This document shows positions 21,897 to 35,428 of a stretch of 64,000 nucleotides of DNA, piece after piece (within the stretch, counting starts at the first letter, position 1; every line of letters begins with the position of its first letter). The DNA lies in contig NZ_PIZU01000001.1 in the NCBI RefSeq assembly GCF_002838065.1, positions 217,354 through 281,353 on the forward strand, written 5' to 3'. The stretch comes from Mycobacterium hubeiense (GTDB lineage: Bacteria; Actinomycetota; Actinomycetes; Mycobacteriales; Mycobacteriaceae). The notes below the pieces were generated by a model that was not told the DNA's origin, searched no databases, and was given only the letters and a program-made list of their open reading frames with translations. A program made the position numbers and the translations under genes.

Positions 21897-21902
21897 ATTA
21901 TA
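21897..21902 (-). promoter_or_regulatory. metK -10 box (TATAAT)
   Basis: A perfect TATAAT on the minus strand lies 32 bases before the metK GTG. TTGGGT lies 15 bases further upstream, short of the usual 17, so recognition may rest mainly on the -10 box. The resulting leader of about 25 bases carries GGAAGGAAC as ribosome-binding site. It uncouples metK from coaBC. Confidence 0.65.
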
Positions 21903-21978
21903 TGCGCGTCCTGTTGCACCCAAGCGCGTGCCCCTGCGACGCGCAACCCTTACGCGCAGTCCGATCCGTGCGCTCGGA

Positions 21979-23223
21979 TCACCCGCCGCTGCTATGCAGG
22001 AAGGCCACGATCGCATCCACGATACGGCTGGCCATCAGAGTTTTCGAACCGTGCTCCAGCGCCGACTCGGTGCCGTCGGCGGCCAACAGCCAACCATCGT
22101 TGTTGTCGACCTCGAACGCCCGATTTTCGCCGACCGCGTTGACCACCAACAAATCGCAGCCCTTGCGCTTGAGCTTCTCGCGGGCGTGGAAAAGCACGTC
22201 GCCGTTGGCGTCTCCGGTTTCGGCGGCGAACCCGACGATCGCGCGCATGTTGGGCAGCTGACCGTCGGCGCGGGCCCGCACCGCCCCGGCCAGCACGTCG
22301 TCGTTGCGGGTCAACTCGATCGCCGTGGGTTCCGACGCGCCCTTCTTGATCTTGGCGGCGGCGGTGTGGGTGGGGCGGAAGTCGGCGACGGCCGCGGCCA
22401 TCACCAGCACATGCGCATCGGGTGCGTGCTTGGAGACGGCGTCTTTGAGCTGACTGGCCGAGCCGATGTGCACGACCTCGACACCCGCCGGGTCGATCAA
22501 CCCCGCGGTGTTGCCGGCGATCAGTGTGACCTCGGCGCCGCGCTGGGCCATCACCCGGGCCATCGCGTAGCCCTGCTTGCCGGAGCTGCGGTTGCCGATG
22601 AAGCGCACCGGGTCGATGGGTTCACGGGTGCCGCCGGCGGTCACCAGAACCTTGACGCCGGCCAGGTCGTAGGGCAGTGCATCGCCGCGGGCCAGCAGCA
22701 GCTGGGCCAACGTGGTGATCTCCTCGGCCTCGGGCAGCCGACCCGCACCGCTGTCGGCCCCGGTGAGCCGGCCCGACGCCGGCTCCAAAACGACGGCACC
22801 GCGGCGGCGCAGCGTGGCGACGTTGTCGACGGTGGCCGGGTGGAACCACATCTCGGTGTGCATCGCGGGCGCGAACAACACGGGACATCGCGCGGTCAGC
22901 AGCGTGGCGGTCAGCAGGTCATCGGCGCGTCCCGAGACGGCCCGGGCCAGTAGGTCGGCGGTGGCCGGAGCGACCACCACCAGGTCGGCCTCCTGGCCGA
23001 TGCGCACGTGCGGAACCTCGTGCACGTCATCCCAGACACCGGTGTGCACCGGGTTGCCCGACAGCGCCTCGAAGGTGGCGGCGCCGACGAAACGCAGCGC
23101 CGATTCGGTGGGGACGACGCGAACGGAGTGGCCGGCCTCGGTGAGCTGGCGGACGACGGTGCACGCCTTGTAGGCGGCGATGCCACCGGCGACGCCGACG
23201 ATGATCCGTTTGCGCTCGGTCAT
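21979..23223 (-). CDS. coaBC: Bifunctional phosphopantothenoylcysteine decarboxylase/synthetase
   Basis: A 414-residue fusion for two steps of coenzyme A synthesis. The N-terminal flavoprotein CoaC (about 1-190) begins K-R-I-I-V-G-V-A-G-G-I-A-A-Y-K and has V-A-P-A-T-A-D-L-L-A-R and A-P-A-M-H-T-E-M-W. The C-terminal CoaB (about 191-414) has T-A-G-G-T-R-E-P-I-D-P-V-R-F-I-G-N-R-S-S-G-K-Q-G-Y and the C-terminal K-x-K-K-G dimer strand. In the substrate-flap motif, where E. coli Dfp has A-C-G, this protein reads L-T-G-A-D-S-G-A-G-R-L, lacking the Cys; the same is true of the M. tuberculosis protein as I recall it. The ATG at 23223 lies 13 bases after rpoZ. Confidence 0.95.
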   Translation of the reverse strand: MTERKRIIVGVAGGIAAYKACTVVRQLTEAGHSVRVVPTESALRFVGAATFEALSGNPVHTGVWDDVHEVPHVRIGQEADLVVVAPATADLLARAVSGRADDLLTATLLTARCPVLFAPAMHTEMWFHPATVDNVATLRRRGAVVLEPASGRLTGADSGAGRLPEAEEITTLAQLLLARGDALPYDLAGVKVLVTAGGTREPIDPVRFIGNRSSGKQGYAMARVMAQRGAEVTLIAGNTAGLIDPAGVEVVHIGSASQLKDAVSKHAPDAHVLVMAAAVADFRPTHTAAAKIKKGASEPTAIELTRNDDVLAGAVRARADGQLPNMRAIVGFAAETGDANGDVLFHAREKLKRKGCDLLVVNAVGENRAFEVDNNDGWLLAADGTESALEHGSKTLMASRIVDAIVAFLHSSGG

Positions 23224-23236
23224 CGCCACGCCTGCG

Positions 23237-23548
23237 CTATTCGCCCTCGGTGTGCTCGAGCAGGTCGCCGTGGATCTCACGCAGCGCGATCGACAGCGGC
23301 TTTTCCTGCAGGCCGGGCTCGACCAGCGGGCCGACGTACTCCAGGATGCCGTCGCCGAGCTGGTTGTAGTAGTCGTTGATCTGACGGGCGCGCTTGGCGG
23401 CGTAGATGACCAGCGCGTACTTGCTCGACACGCGTGCCAGCAGCTCGTCGATGGGCGGGTTGGTGATGCCCAGCGGCTCGTCGTAGACGCCGGCGGCCCG
23501 GTCGATGTCGTCAACGGCCAGCGGCGCGTCGGCGTGCGGGGTGCTCAC
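23237..23548 (-). CDS. rpoZ: RNA polymerase omega subunit
   Basis: A 103-residue subunit that latches the beta' subunit during assembly of RNA polymerase. The conserved core is [29 protein letters not shown], followed by an acidic C-terminus. The actinobacterial N-terminal extension is present. The start is GTG at 23548. It lies between gmk and coaBC, the usual actinobacterial order. Confidence 0.96.
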   Translation of the reverse strand: MSTPHADAPLAVDDIDRAAGVYDEPLGITNPPIDELLARVSSKYALVIYAAKRARQINDYYNQLGDGILEYVGPLVEPGLQEKPLSIALREIHGDLLEHTEGE

Positions 23549-23630
23549 GTAGAAATCTCCTGGCTGGTTTGCGTGGTGGCCTGAAACTCAGGTGGCTCTC
23601 GGGCCTGATCGCGCCGTGCCGGCGCTGGGG

Positions 23631-24212
23631 TCAGTCGCGGCCCACCAGCAAGGATACCAATTCTGCACACGCCGACTCCAATTGGCTGTTCACCACGACG
23701 ACGTCGAAGTCGGCTTGAGCTGCCAATTCGGCGCGGGCAGTGGCCAGCCGGCGGGCCCTCACCTCCGGTGACTCGGTGCCGCGGCCGACGAGCCGGCTCT
23801 CGAGCTCCTCCCAGCTGGGTGGGGCCAGAAACACGGTAATCGCCTCGGGCATCGCCTTCTTGACGGCGCGCGCGCCGGCCAGGTCGACCTCGATGAGAAC
23901 CGGATGACCGGCCTTGGCGGCTTCTCGCACAGGCTGGGCAGGTGTTCCGGATCGGTGCAGGCCACCGTGGATTTCCGCCCATTCGAGCAGCGCGCCCTCG
24001 TCGATGAGCTGCTGAAAACGCTCGGGCGTCACGAACGAGTAGTCAACGCCATCCACCTCGCCCGGGCGGGGCGCTCTGGTGGTGACGGAGACGCTGAAAT
24101 GCAGGTCGGGAACCCGCTCCCGCAGGCAACGGACAACAGTGGATTTCCCGACGGCCGAAGGACCGGACAGCACTACGACACGAGCGCTATCCGGTCCTTC
24201 GCCGGCGCTCAC
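23631..24212 (-). CDS. gmk: Guanylate kinase
   Basis: A 193-residue P-loop kinase (G-P-S-A-V-G-K-S-T near residue 17) phosphorylating GMP to GDP. GMP-binding segments [11 protein letters not shown] and D-G-V-D-Y-S-F-V follow. It is of usual length, with GTG start at 24212, 19 bases after mihF. An 82-base gap to rpoZ holds nothing recognisable. Confidence 0.96.
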   Translation of the reverse strand: MSAGEGPDSARVVVLSGPSAVGKSTVVRCLRERVPDLHFSVSVTTRAPRPGEVDGVDYSFVTPERFQQLIDEGALLEWAEIHGGLHRSGTPAQPVREAAKAGHPVLIEVDLAGARAVKKAMPEAITVFLAPPSWEELESRLVGRGTESPEVRARRLATARAELAAQADFDVVVVNSQLESACAELVSLLVGRD

Positions 24213-24231
24213 AGGGGCTCCTGCGAGCCGA

Positions 24232-24549
24232 CTAGGAGAAGTCGAACTTTTCCAGCAGGGCCTTGCGCTGACGATCGCCGAGGCCGCGCAGGCGGCGCGT
24301 GGGAGCGATCTCCAGCTCGGTCATGATCTCCTGCGCCTTGACCTTGCCGACCTTCGGCAGGGCCTCCAGCAGCGCAGAAACCTTCATCTTGCCCAGTACC
24401 TCATCGGTCTCGGCATCCTTGAGCACCTGCTTGAGATTGGTGCCACCGCGCTTCAGCCGATCTTTGAGCTCGGCTCGCGCTCGACGTGCGGCAGCAGCCT
24501 TCTCCAACGCAGCCGCGCGCTGTTCGTCGGTCAACTGGGGAAGGGCCAC
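24232..24549 (-). CDS. mihF: Mycobacterial integration host factor
   Basis: A 105-residue basic nucleoid-associated protein. It has a long N-terminal helix rich in Ala, Arg and Lys, then a helix-two-turn-helix region ([19 protein letters not shown]) that binds the minor groove and backbone in an S13-like way. mIHF is an essential nucleoid protein in mycobacteria and was first found as host factor for L5 phage integration. The start is GTG at 24549, just after GGAGGA. A 537-bp region without genes lies upstream, consistent with separate, complex control. Confidence 0.96.
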   Translation of the reverse strand: MALPQLTDEQRAAALEKAAAARRARAELKDRLKRGGTNLKQVLKDAETDEVLGKMKVSALLEALPKVGKVKAQEIMTELEIAPTRRLRGLGDRQRKALLEKFDFS

Positions 24550-25086
24550 GGGTTCCTCCGTCTCTGGCGATTCTCTCGGCCATCACTTGTTTTTCTCGGC
24601 TGGTGGGGTGAAACCAGCCAGCGACGACGACCGTACCCACGCAACCTGACGAAAGCTAACCCCACCCCCTGGTTACAGCGTCAAAAGCCCAGCGTGTAGC
24701 ACGGCGGCAAGACGCTCGCCGCGGCCTGTAGATCGACGTCGAAATCGGTTCGGGCTGTGCTTTGGAAGCGGATTTGCCTGCATATCAAGGGTTTTGGCGA
24801 CGTGCGGTGACGGCTCGGTCATTCGGCGGCTCGGCGCGGGGTGGCCGACGTCGGGGCGGCGGGCCAATGTGAGAAATTTTGCCTGGTCATGGCGTGTCGG
24901 GCGTGTCGCGACAGCGCGCAGCCCCGCACCTGTGAAACGGCTGTGACCAGCGGGTTCAATGTGACAAAAGGGGCATGTGTTGCACGCTATTTGCTTGCCA
25001 TCGCTCGCGAGATCGAACGCAATGGCTGTGATCACCCACCGATTCACGACCATTACGTCGATCTCGAGGACATCGCGAACGGGGGG
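24550..25086 (-). other. 537-bp gene-free region upstream of mihF
   Basis: No convincing coding frame. In mRNA sense it would give mihF a promoter region and leader. A 7-bp stem with 8-base loop (GGCTGGT at 24598-24604 against ACCAGCC at 24613-24619) lies 49 bases before the mihF start. Near 24938-24965 three TGTGA pentamers follow one another on the plus strand. No clear -35/-10 pair could be fixed. M. tuberculosis has PE15/PPE20 in this position; nothing of that kind remains here. Confidence 0.5.
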
Positions 25087-25896
25087 TCAGGCCAGATATG
25101 CCACGGCGTCGCGGAACTTCTCTGCGGCCGCTCGCAACTCCGCACGATCGGGTCCGGCGCGCAGCACGTCACGCGACACCGCAGGCAACAACTGCCCCGG
25201 CCGCGCCCCGCCGAATCCGCCCAGCATCTCCGGTCGGCCGCCCTGAGCGCCCACGCCTGGTACGAGCACGGGCCCGCCGAGTTCGCTCACATCGGGCGGC
25301 TCGGTGACCGTGGCGCCCACGACGACGCCGACCAGACCCGGCTCCTCGCGGTTGACCGCCGCCGCGGCGTCGACGATCGATTGGGCCACGGTGCATCCGG
25401 CGATCACCGCGCGCTGCACCGTTGCCCCCTCGGGATTGGACGTGGCGGCCAGCACGAACACGCCCCGGCCGTGGGCTTTTGCGGTGTCCAGCAATGGTTG
25501 CAACGAGCCGAAACCGAGATACGGCGAGGCGGTCACGGCGTCGGCGGCCAGCGGCGAATCCCCCGTCCACGCCGCGGCGTAGGCGGCCATCGTGGAGCCG
25601 ATGTCACCGCGCTTGGCGTCGGCCAGCACCAGCACGCCGCTGCTACGCAGCGCCGCGACGGTGTGTTCCAGGACGGTGTAACCCGCTGCGCCGTAGGCCT
25701 CGAAGAACGCCACTTGCGGTTTGACCACCGCGAAGTCGGCGAACGCCGTGACACAGGTGTCGCAAAACCGCCGCAGCCCGTCGGCATCGGCGGTCAGACC
25801 CCACGCCCTCAGAAGTTCGGGGTGCGCGTCGATGCCCACACACAGCGGGCCGCGCTGCTTTACCGCGTCGGCCAGCCGAGCCCCGAAATGCCCCAC
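25087..25896 (-). CDS. pyrF: Orotidine 5'-phosphate decarboxylase
   Basis: A 269-residue enzyme of the long actinobacterial PyrF type, making UMP. It begins V(M)[11 protein letters not shown], with substrate motif C-V-G-I-D-A-H-P and the catalytic [12 protein letters not shown] near residue 90. I chose GTG at 25896, two bases after the carB stop; the frame continues open upstream inside carB but without similarity. It is the last pyrimidine gene of the operon. Confidence 0.95.
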   Translation of the reverse strand: MGHFGARLADAVKQRGPLCVGIDAHPELLRAWGLTADADGLRRFCDTCVTAFADFAVVKPQVAFFEAYGAAGYTVLEHTVAALRSSGVLVLADAKRGDIGSTMAAYAAAWTGDSPLAADAVTASPYLGFGSLQPLLDTAKAHGRGVFVLAATSNPEGATVQRAVIAGCTVAQSIVDAAAAVNREEPGLVGVVVGATVTEPPDVSELGGPVLVPGVGAQGGRPEMLGGFGGARPGQLLPAVSRDVLRAGPDRAELRAAAEKFRDAVAYLA

Positions 25897-25898
25897 GG

Positions 25899-29240
<3,342 letters not shown>

Positions 29241-29314
29241 CTAGCGGCTCCTTTCGACCGCGAGTGTGCGGTTTCGTACGCGGCGCGCCGATCCCGGCGT
29301 ATGGATCTGCACAG

Positions 29315-30439
29315 TCACGGCTTCTCCCCTGCCATCAGGTCGACGAATTGGTCGAACAGGTAGTTGGCGTCGTGCGGGCCGGCCGCCGCCTCCGGGTGGT
29401 ACTGCACCGAGAACGCACGCCCGTCAACGAGTTTGATCCCCTCGACGACCCCGTCGTTCGCGCACGTGTGACTGACGATCGCCTCGCCGAACGGGGTGTC
29501 AAACCGCTCTCCTGCCTCCCCCTCCAGGGCGAAGCCGTGGTTCTGTGCGGTCACCGCGACGCGGCCGGTGGCGTGGTCGATGACCGGGATGTTGATGCCG
29601 CGGTGGCCGAACACCATCTTGTAGGTCGAGCGGCCCAGCGCCCGGCCGAGGATCTGATTGCCGAAACAGATACCGAACAACGGGATCCCGGCGCCCAATA
29701 CTTTACGCGTGACGGCGACGATGTGATCGGCCGTGGCCGGATCGCCCGGGCCGTTGGAGAGGAACACCCCGTCGGGTTTCAGGTCGGCGATCGCCTCGAA
29801 GCTCACCGACGACGGCAACACATGGCTGCGGATGCCGCGGGCCGCGAAGTTGCGCGGCGTGTTGGTCTTGATGCCCAGGTCGATGGCGGCAACGGTGAAC
29901 CGTTGCGGCCCATCGGGTTCCACTACATAAACCGCGTCGGTGCTGACCTCGCCGGCCAGGTTGGCGCCGAGCATCGACGGCTGGCTGCGCACCCGGTTCA
30001 ACATCTCCTCGGGGTCGGCCAGGGCATCACCCGAGAAGATGCCGGCCTTCATCGAGCCTCGGGTCCGCAAGTGCCGCACCACGGCTCGGGTGTCGATGCC
30101 GGCGACACCGACGACGCCCTGGGCCACAAGCTCGTCGTCGAGCGTGCCGGTGGCGCGCCAGTTGGATGCCCGTGGCGACGGGTCGCGCACCGCGTAGCCG
30201 GCCACCCATATCTTGTCGCCACGGCTCTCGGCGTCCTCCCGATTCCAGCCGGTATTGCCGATCTGTGGAGCGGTGGCGACCACGATCTGGCGGTGATAGC
30301 TCGGATCGGTGAGCGTCTCCTGATATCCGGACATCCCAGTGGAAAACACTGCCTCGCCGAGGGTTTCACCGATGGCACCGAACGTGGTGCCGGTGAAGAT
30401 GCGGCCGTCCTCCAAGATCAGGACTGCTTTGTCGGTCAC
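29315..30439 (-). CDS. carA: Carbamoyl-phosphate synthase small chain
   Basis: A 374-residue glutaminase subunit. The N-terminal CarA domain (about 1-135) is followed by a class I glutamine amidotransferase domain with nucleophile Cys in [11 protein letters not shown] near residue 260 and the His/Glu pair in Q-Y-H-P-E-A near 344. It channels ammonia to CarB. The start is GTG at 30439, overlapping the upstream membrane-protein gene by 4 bases. Confidence 0.97.
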   Translation of the reverse strand: MTDKAVLILEDGRIFTGTTFGAIGETLGEAVFSTGMSGYQETLTDPSYHRQIVVATAPQIGNTGWNREDAESRGDKIWVAGYAVRDPSPRASNWRATGTLDDELVAQGVVGVAGIDTRAVVRHLRTRGSMKAGIFSGDALADPEEMLNRVRSQPSMLGANLAGEVSTDAVYVVEPDGPQRFTVAAIDLGIKTNTPRNFAARGIRSHVLPSSVSFEAIADLKPDGVFLSNGPGDPATADHIVAVTRKVLGAGIPLFGICFGNQILGRALGRSTYKMVFGHRGINIPVIDHATGRVAVTAQNHGFALEGEAGERFDTPFGEAIVSHTCANDGVVEGIKLVDGRAFSVQYHPEAAAGPHDANYLFDQFVDLMAGEKP

Positions 30440-30936
30440 GCTGCCTCCTGTACCCAGCGGTCGTACTCCGCACGGTTGTCGGCGCGGAACCCGGTGTCGA
30501 TCTCAGTTCCTGACGGCAGCCGCCACCGGATCGCCAGGATGCCCTCGTGGGTGAGGGCTTTGCCTGCGATCCCGCGTTCGGTGCGGATGGCGGTGACCGA
30601 CTCGTTGGGAATCCAGATCGGCCCGGCGCCGCTGCGCTGCAGCATGATGCCCTCGGGGTAGCGGGTCAGTACGGCCTTGGTGCGGTACCCCAGATCACCG
30701 ACGGCGATCCGGTCATTCCAGTGCGGCGCCAGCGTGCTGCCCACGTAGAGGCCTTTGGTCGCGGGAATCACCGCCGGGCCGACGCTGTCCGGTAACGGAG
30801 GCAGCGTGCCGATCAGCTCGGCCTGCCGCTCGGCGCGACGACGCCACCCGCGCATCATCGCCTGGATGATCACCGCGATCAGTACCACCATGATCGCCGC
30901 CATGATCAGCGACCCCACCAGCGTCGGTGTATTCAT
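30436..30936 (-). CDS. Conserved membrane protein in the pyr operon (Rv1382-like)
   Basis: A 166-residue protein with one N-terminal membrane helix (about residues 8-28), a basic stop-transfer stretch (R-G-W-R-R-R-A-E-R) and a cytosolic beta-rich domain related to PH-like folds. The ATG at 30936 overlaps the pyrC stop, and its own stop overlaps carA, so it is translated as part of the pyrimidine operon. Mycobacteria keep it in this place (Rv1382). Function unknown; constant linkage hints at a link between the membrane and pyrimidine synthesis, which is inference. Confidence 0.9.
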   Translation of the reverse strand: MNTPTLVGSLIMAAIMVVLIAVIIQAMMRGWRRRAERQAELIGTLPPLPDSVGPAVIPATKGLYVGSTLAPHWNDRIAVGDLGYRTKAVLTRYPEGIMLQRSGAGPIWIPNESVTAIRTERGIAGKALTHEGILAIRWRLPSGTEIDTGFRADNRAEYDRWVQEAA

Positions 30937-32221
30937 GCCGGGCACTTTCCGTCGCGCGCAGTGATTTTGCCGCGAAGCAGCGTCGCTGTGACAGTCGCCG
31001 GGAACGTCATCGATTCGAACGGGGTGTTGTCGGAGCGACTGGCCAGCGCCGAACCCTCGACCGTCCACGTGGCGTCCGGGTCGACGACGGTCAGGTTCGC
31101 CGGCTCGCCGATCTCCAGCGGCCGGCCCTGGTCGGGCAGGCCGACGATGCGGGCGGGGTTCTCGCTCATCACCCGGGCCACGTCGCGCCACGTCAGCAGG
31201 CCCGGCCGCACCATGGTTTCGACCACCACCGACAGCGCCGTCTGCAGCCCCAGCATGCCGGGGCGGGCGTTGGCGAACTCGCAGACCTTCTCGTGTTCGG
31301 CGTGCGGGGCGTGATCGGTTGCGACGCAGTCGATCACACCCTGGGCCAGCGCCCGCCGCAGCGCCTCGGCGTCGCTGGTCTCACGCAACGGCGGGTTGAC
31401 CCGGTTGCGGCCGTCATAGCTGGCCAGTCGGGTGTCGTCGAGCAGCAGATGGTGCGGCGTCACCTCCGCGGTGATCGAAATACCTTGTGCTTTCGCCCAT
31501 TTCAGGATCTCGACGGTGCCCGCGGTGGAGGCATGGCAGATGTGCACCCGCGCCCCAGCGTCGCGCGCCAGCAACGCATCGCGCGCGACGATGGATTCCT
31601 CGGCGGCGCGCGGCCAACCGGCCAGCCCCAGTCGCGCCGCGTTGGGGCCCTCATGCGCGACGGCGCCGACGGTCAGCCGCGGCTCCTCGGCGTGCTGGGC
31701 GATCAGCACGCCCAGGCCGGTGGCGTACTCCAGTGCGCGGCGCATCACCAGCGGGTCGTGCACGCAGAGGCCGTCGTCGGAGAACATCCGCACCTGACCG
31801 ACGCCGGCGGCCATCAGGCCCATCTCGGTGAGCTGTTTGCCGTCCAGGCCCATGGTGACCGCGCCGACGGGGTGCACGTCGACGAGGCCGACCTGTTGGC
31901 CGCGATGCCAGACGTGGTCAGTGACGACGGGACTGTCGGCGACGGGATTGGTATTGGCCATCGCGAACACCGCGGTGAAGCCGCCCAAGGCCGCTGCCGC
32001 CGAACCGGTTTCGATGTCCTCGGCGTATTCGCGGCCAGGCTCACGCAGATGGGTGTGCAGGTCGACGAAGCCCGGCAACAGGATCTGGTCGGCTGCATCA
32101 ATCACGTCGGCGTCGTCGGGAATCGCAAGTCCCGCGCCGATGTCGGTGATCTGACCGTCGGAGACCAGCACGTCGACAGGGTCACCTTCGCCGTAGCGCC
32201 TTACGCTGCGGATGAAAACAC

Positions 32222-32225
<4 letters not shown>
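30933..32225 (-). CDS. pyrC: Dihydroorotase
   Basis: A 430-residue class I dihydroorotase closing carbamoyl-aspartate to dihydroorotate. The metal-binding H-x-H is in [12 protein letters not shown] near residue 60; the M-F-S-D-D-G motif near 152 supplies the bridging acidic residue seen in class I enzymes without a carboxylated lysine. Later motifs are C-H-A-S-T and A-T-D-H-A-P-H. Coupled by 4-base overlaps to pyrB upstream and the membrane protein downstream. Confidence 0.96.
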
Positions 32226-33780
<1,555 letters not shown>

Positions 33781-33831
33781 AAGGATGTCGAACTGCGGGG
33801 AGCTTAACAGAGCCGGTATACGCTGGCGAAA

Positions 33832-34419
33832 ATGACAGGCTCCAACGCCCCCCAATTCGATTTCGATGCGCTGTACCGCGGCGAAAGCCCGGCCGAAGGT
33901 GTGCCACCCATCACAACGCCGCCGTGGGATACCAAGGCCCCCAAGGAGAATGTGATCGCCTGGCACGAAGCGGGTCTGATCCACGGCGAGGTGCTCGACA
34001 TCGGCTGCGGGCTCGGCGACAACGCTGTGTATCTGGCGCAGCAGGGCTACTCGGTGACCGGTCTGGACATCTCGCCGACGGCGTTGATCACCGCCGAGCG
34101 GCGCGCCGCCGACGCCGGCGTCGACGTCCGGTTCGCGGTGGCCGACGCCACCAAGCTGGACGGCTACACCGACGCCTTCGACACCGTCATCGACAGCGGG
34201 ATGTACCACTGCCTCGACGACGACGGCAAGCGCGCCTACGCGTCCGCCGCACAACAACGCCGAAGCGACGTTCTGGCTGCTTCAGGCAAACCGCCGGTAA
34301 TCGCGACGGCCTGCGCGTACCGTCATCTCGACGGAACCCCGGGGGTGCGACGTGGGCAATGGCACGACTTCCACACTGTTGCCCGACCCCGATTTCACGT
34401 GCACGCCCGCCGACTGTGA
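33832..34419 (+). pseudogene. Class I SAM methyltransferase, 3' part lost (Rv1377c-like)
   Basis: The first 140 codons are a clean methyltransferase: [12 protein letters not shown], the SAM motif V-L-D-I-G-C-G-L-G-D-N-A near residue 54, G-L-D-I-S-P-T-A and V-I-D-S-G-M-Y-H-C-L-D-D-D-G-K-R. From about 34250 the similarity ends; the frame runs on with unrelated residues to TGA at 34417-34419, overlapping the next gene by 68 bases. The expected last third (catalytic-domain strands 5-7) is missing, so I interpret a deletion junction. TATACG 9 bases before the ATG suggests it still has a promoter, shared in a 96-bp gap with pyrR. Confidence 0.6.
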
Positions 34420-35425
34420 ATTCGTCGCCGGCATCCGGCCCTACCGAACGAAAACCTTTCGCCTCGAACCTCAATCGATGGGTACCAAGTTCGTCGTGCA
34501 CAACTACGGCCACGGCGGCGCCGGCATCACCATGTGCTGGGGCTGCGCCGTCGAGGTCCGCGATCTGGTCCGCCAGCACATCGGCGCGACGCCGCAGCCG
34601 GTCGCAGTGCTGGGCGCGGGCGCGATGGGGCTGACGGCCGCCGCGCTCTTGGTTGACTCCGGCTTCGCGGTGAGCATTTACGCCGCATCGCTGGACGCGA
34701 CGACCTCTCACATCGCGGGCGGCCAATGGCAACCCTCGTTTGTCGAGTGCGAGACCACGGCGGCGGCAAAACAGCGCTTCGAACGGATTCTGCGCAACTC
34801 GTTCACCATGCATCGTGATCGAATCGGATTGGGCTACGGGGTTTCCAAGCGGATCAACTATTCCAAACATGGCAGCGGCACGAGTTTCGACAAGGTGCCC
34901 AAGGACGTCGTTCCGTCGCCGACACCGTTCGCGCAGCTGCCGTTCAAGCACCTGAATGTCCCGGGCTTCGGCTACCACACGCTGCTCGTCGAACCACCGA
35001 TCTTCCTGAAGAAGCTGCGCGACGACCTCGACGCTGCGGGGGTTGTGATGGTACAGAAGGAATTTCACTCTGCCGCTGACATCGGCCAACTACCGGAGCC
35101 GGTCGTCGTCAACTGCACGGGACTGGGTTCGAAGGCGCTCTTCAGTGACAGCCGTCTCGTCCCGATCAAGGGCCACCTGGTACTGCTCAAACCTCAACCG
35201 AATCTGCAGTACCTGTACAGCTCCGACCACACGTACGTGTTTCCTCGGGAGGACCATGTGGTGGTCGGCGGCAGCGCGGAGCACGGCGTCTCAGATCCCA
35301 CCGTCGACCCGGCGATCTGTCAGCGGATTCTGCACTTGGCCAAGGACGTGTTCGACGGCGAGACGGTGCTGGCCTTCGCGCCGCAACCCTGGATGCTGCC
35401 CCTGCCCGGCGACGGATACCGGTGA
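34352..35425 (+). CDS. FAD-dependent oxidoreductase, circularly permuted D-amino-acid-oxidase family
   Basis: A 357-residue flavoenzyme whose parts are in unusual order. The FAD-binding G-A-G-A-M-G motif (A-V-L-G-A-G-A-M-G-L-T-A-A) lies near residue 85, not at the start. Residues 24-65 instead hold what is the C-terminal end of ordinary D-amino-acid oxidases: G-I-R-P-Y-R, R-L-E, and V-V-H-N-Y-G-H-G-G-A-G-I-T-M-C-W-G-C-A. The other halves follow (A-G-G-Q-W-Q-P, then V-V-N-C-T-G-L-G-S-K-A-L) and the protein ends G-D-G-Y-R just where the moved segment would begin. Start GTG at 34352; TACCGT about 30 bases upstream may be its promoter. It lies 3 bases before the ThDP-enzyme gene, so the two form an operon. 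Substrate unknown, probably an amino acid. Confidence 0.85.
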   Translation: MGNGTTSTLLPDPDFTCTPADCEFVAGIRPYRTKTFRLEPQSMGTKFVVHNYGHGGAGITMCWGCAVEVRDLVRQHIGATPQPVAVLGAGAMGLTAAALLVDSGFAVSIYAASLDATTSHIAGGQWQPSFVECETTAAAKQRFERILRNSFTMHRDRIGLGYGVSKRINYSKHGSGTSFDKVPKDVVPSPTPFAQLPFKHLNVPGFGYHTLLVEPPIFLKKLRDDLDAAGVVMVQKEFHSAADIGQLPEPVVVNCTGLGSKALFSDSRLVPIKGHLVLLKPQPNLQYLYSSDHTYVFPREDHVVVGGSAEHGVSDPTVDPAICQRILHLAKDVFDGETVLAFAPQPWMLPLPGDGYR

Positions 35426-35428
35426 CCC

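Noticed and set aside
21865..21978. Possible SAM riboswitch upstream of metK
   Set aside because: The -10 box leaves only about 25-30 bases of leader.
24673..25053. 126-codon minus-strand frame upstream of mihF
   Set aside because: No ribosome-binding site, no domain, mixed composition; more likely part of the control region.
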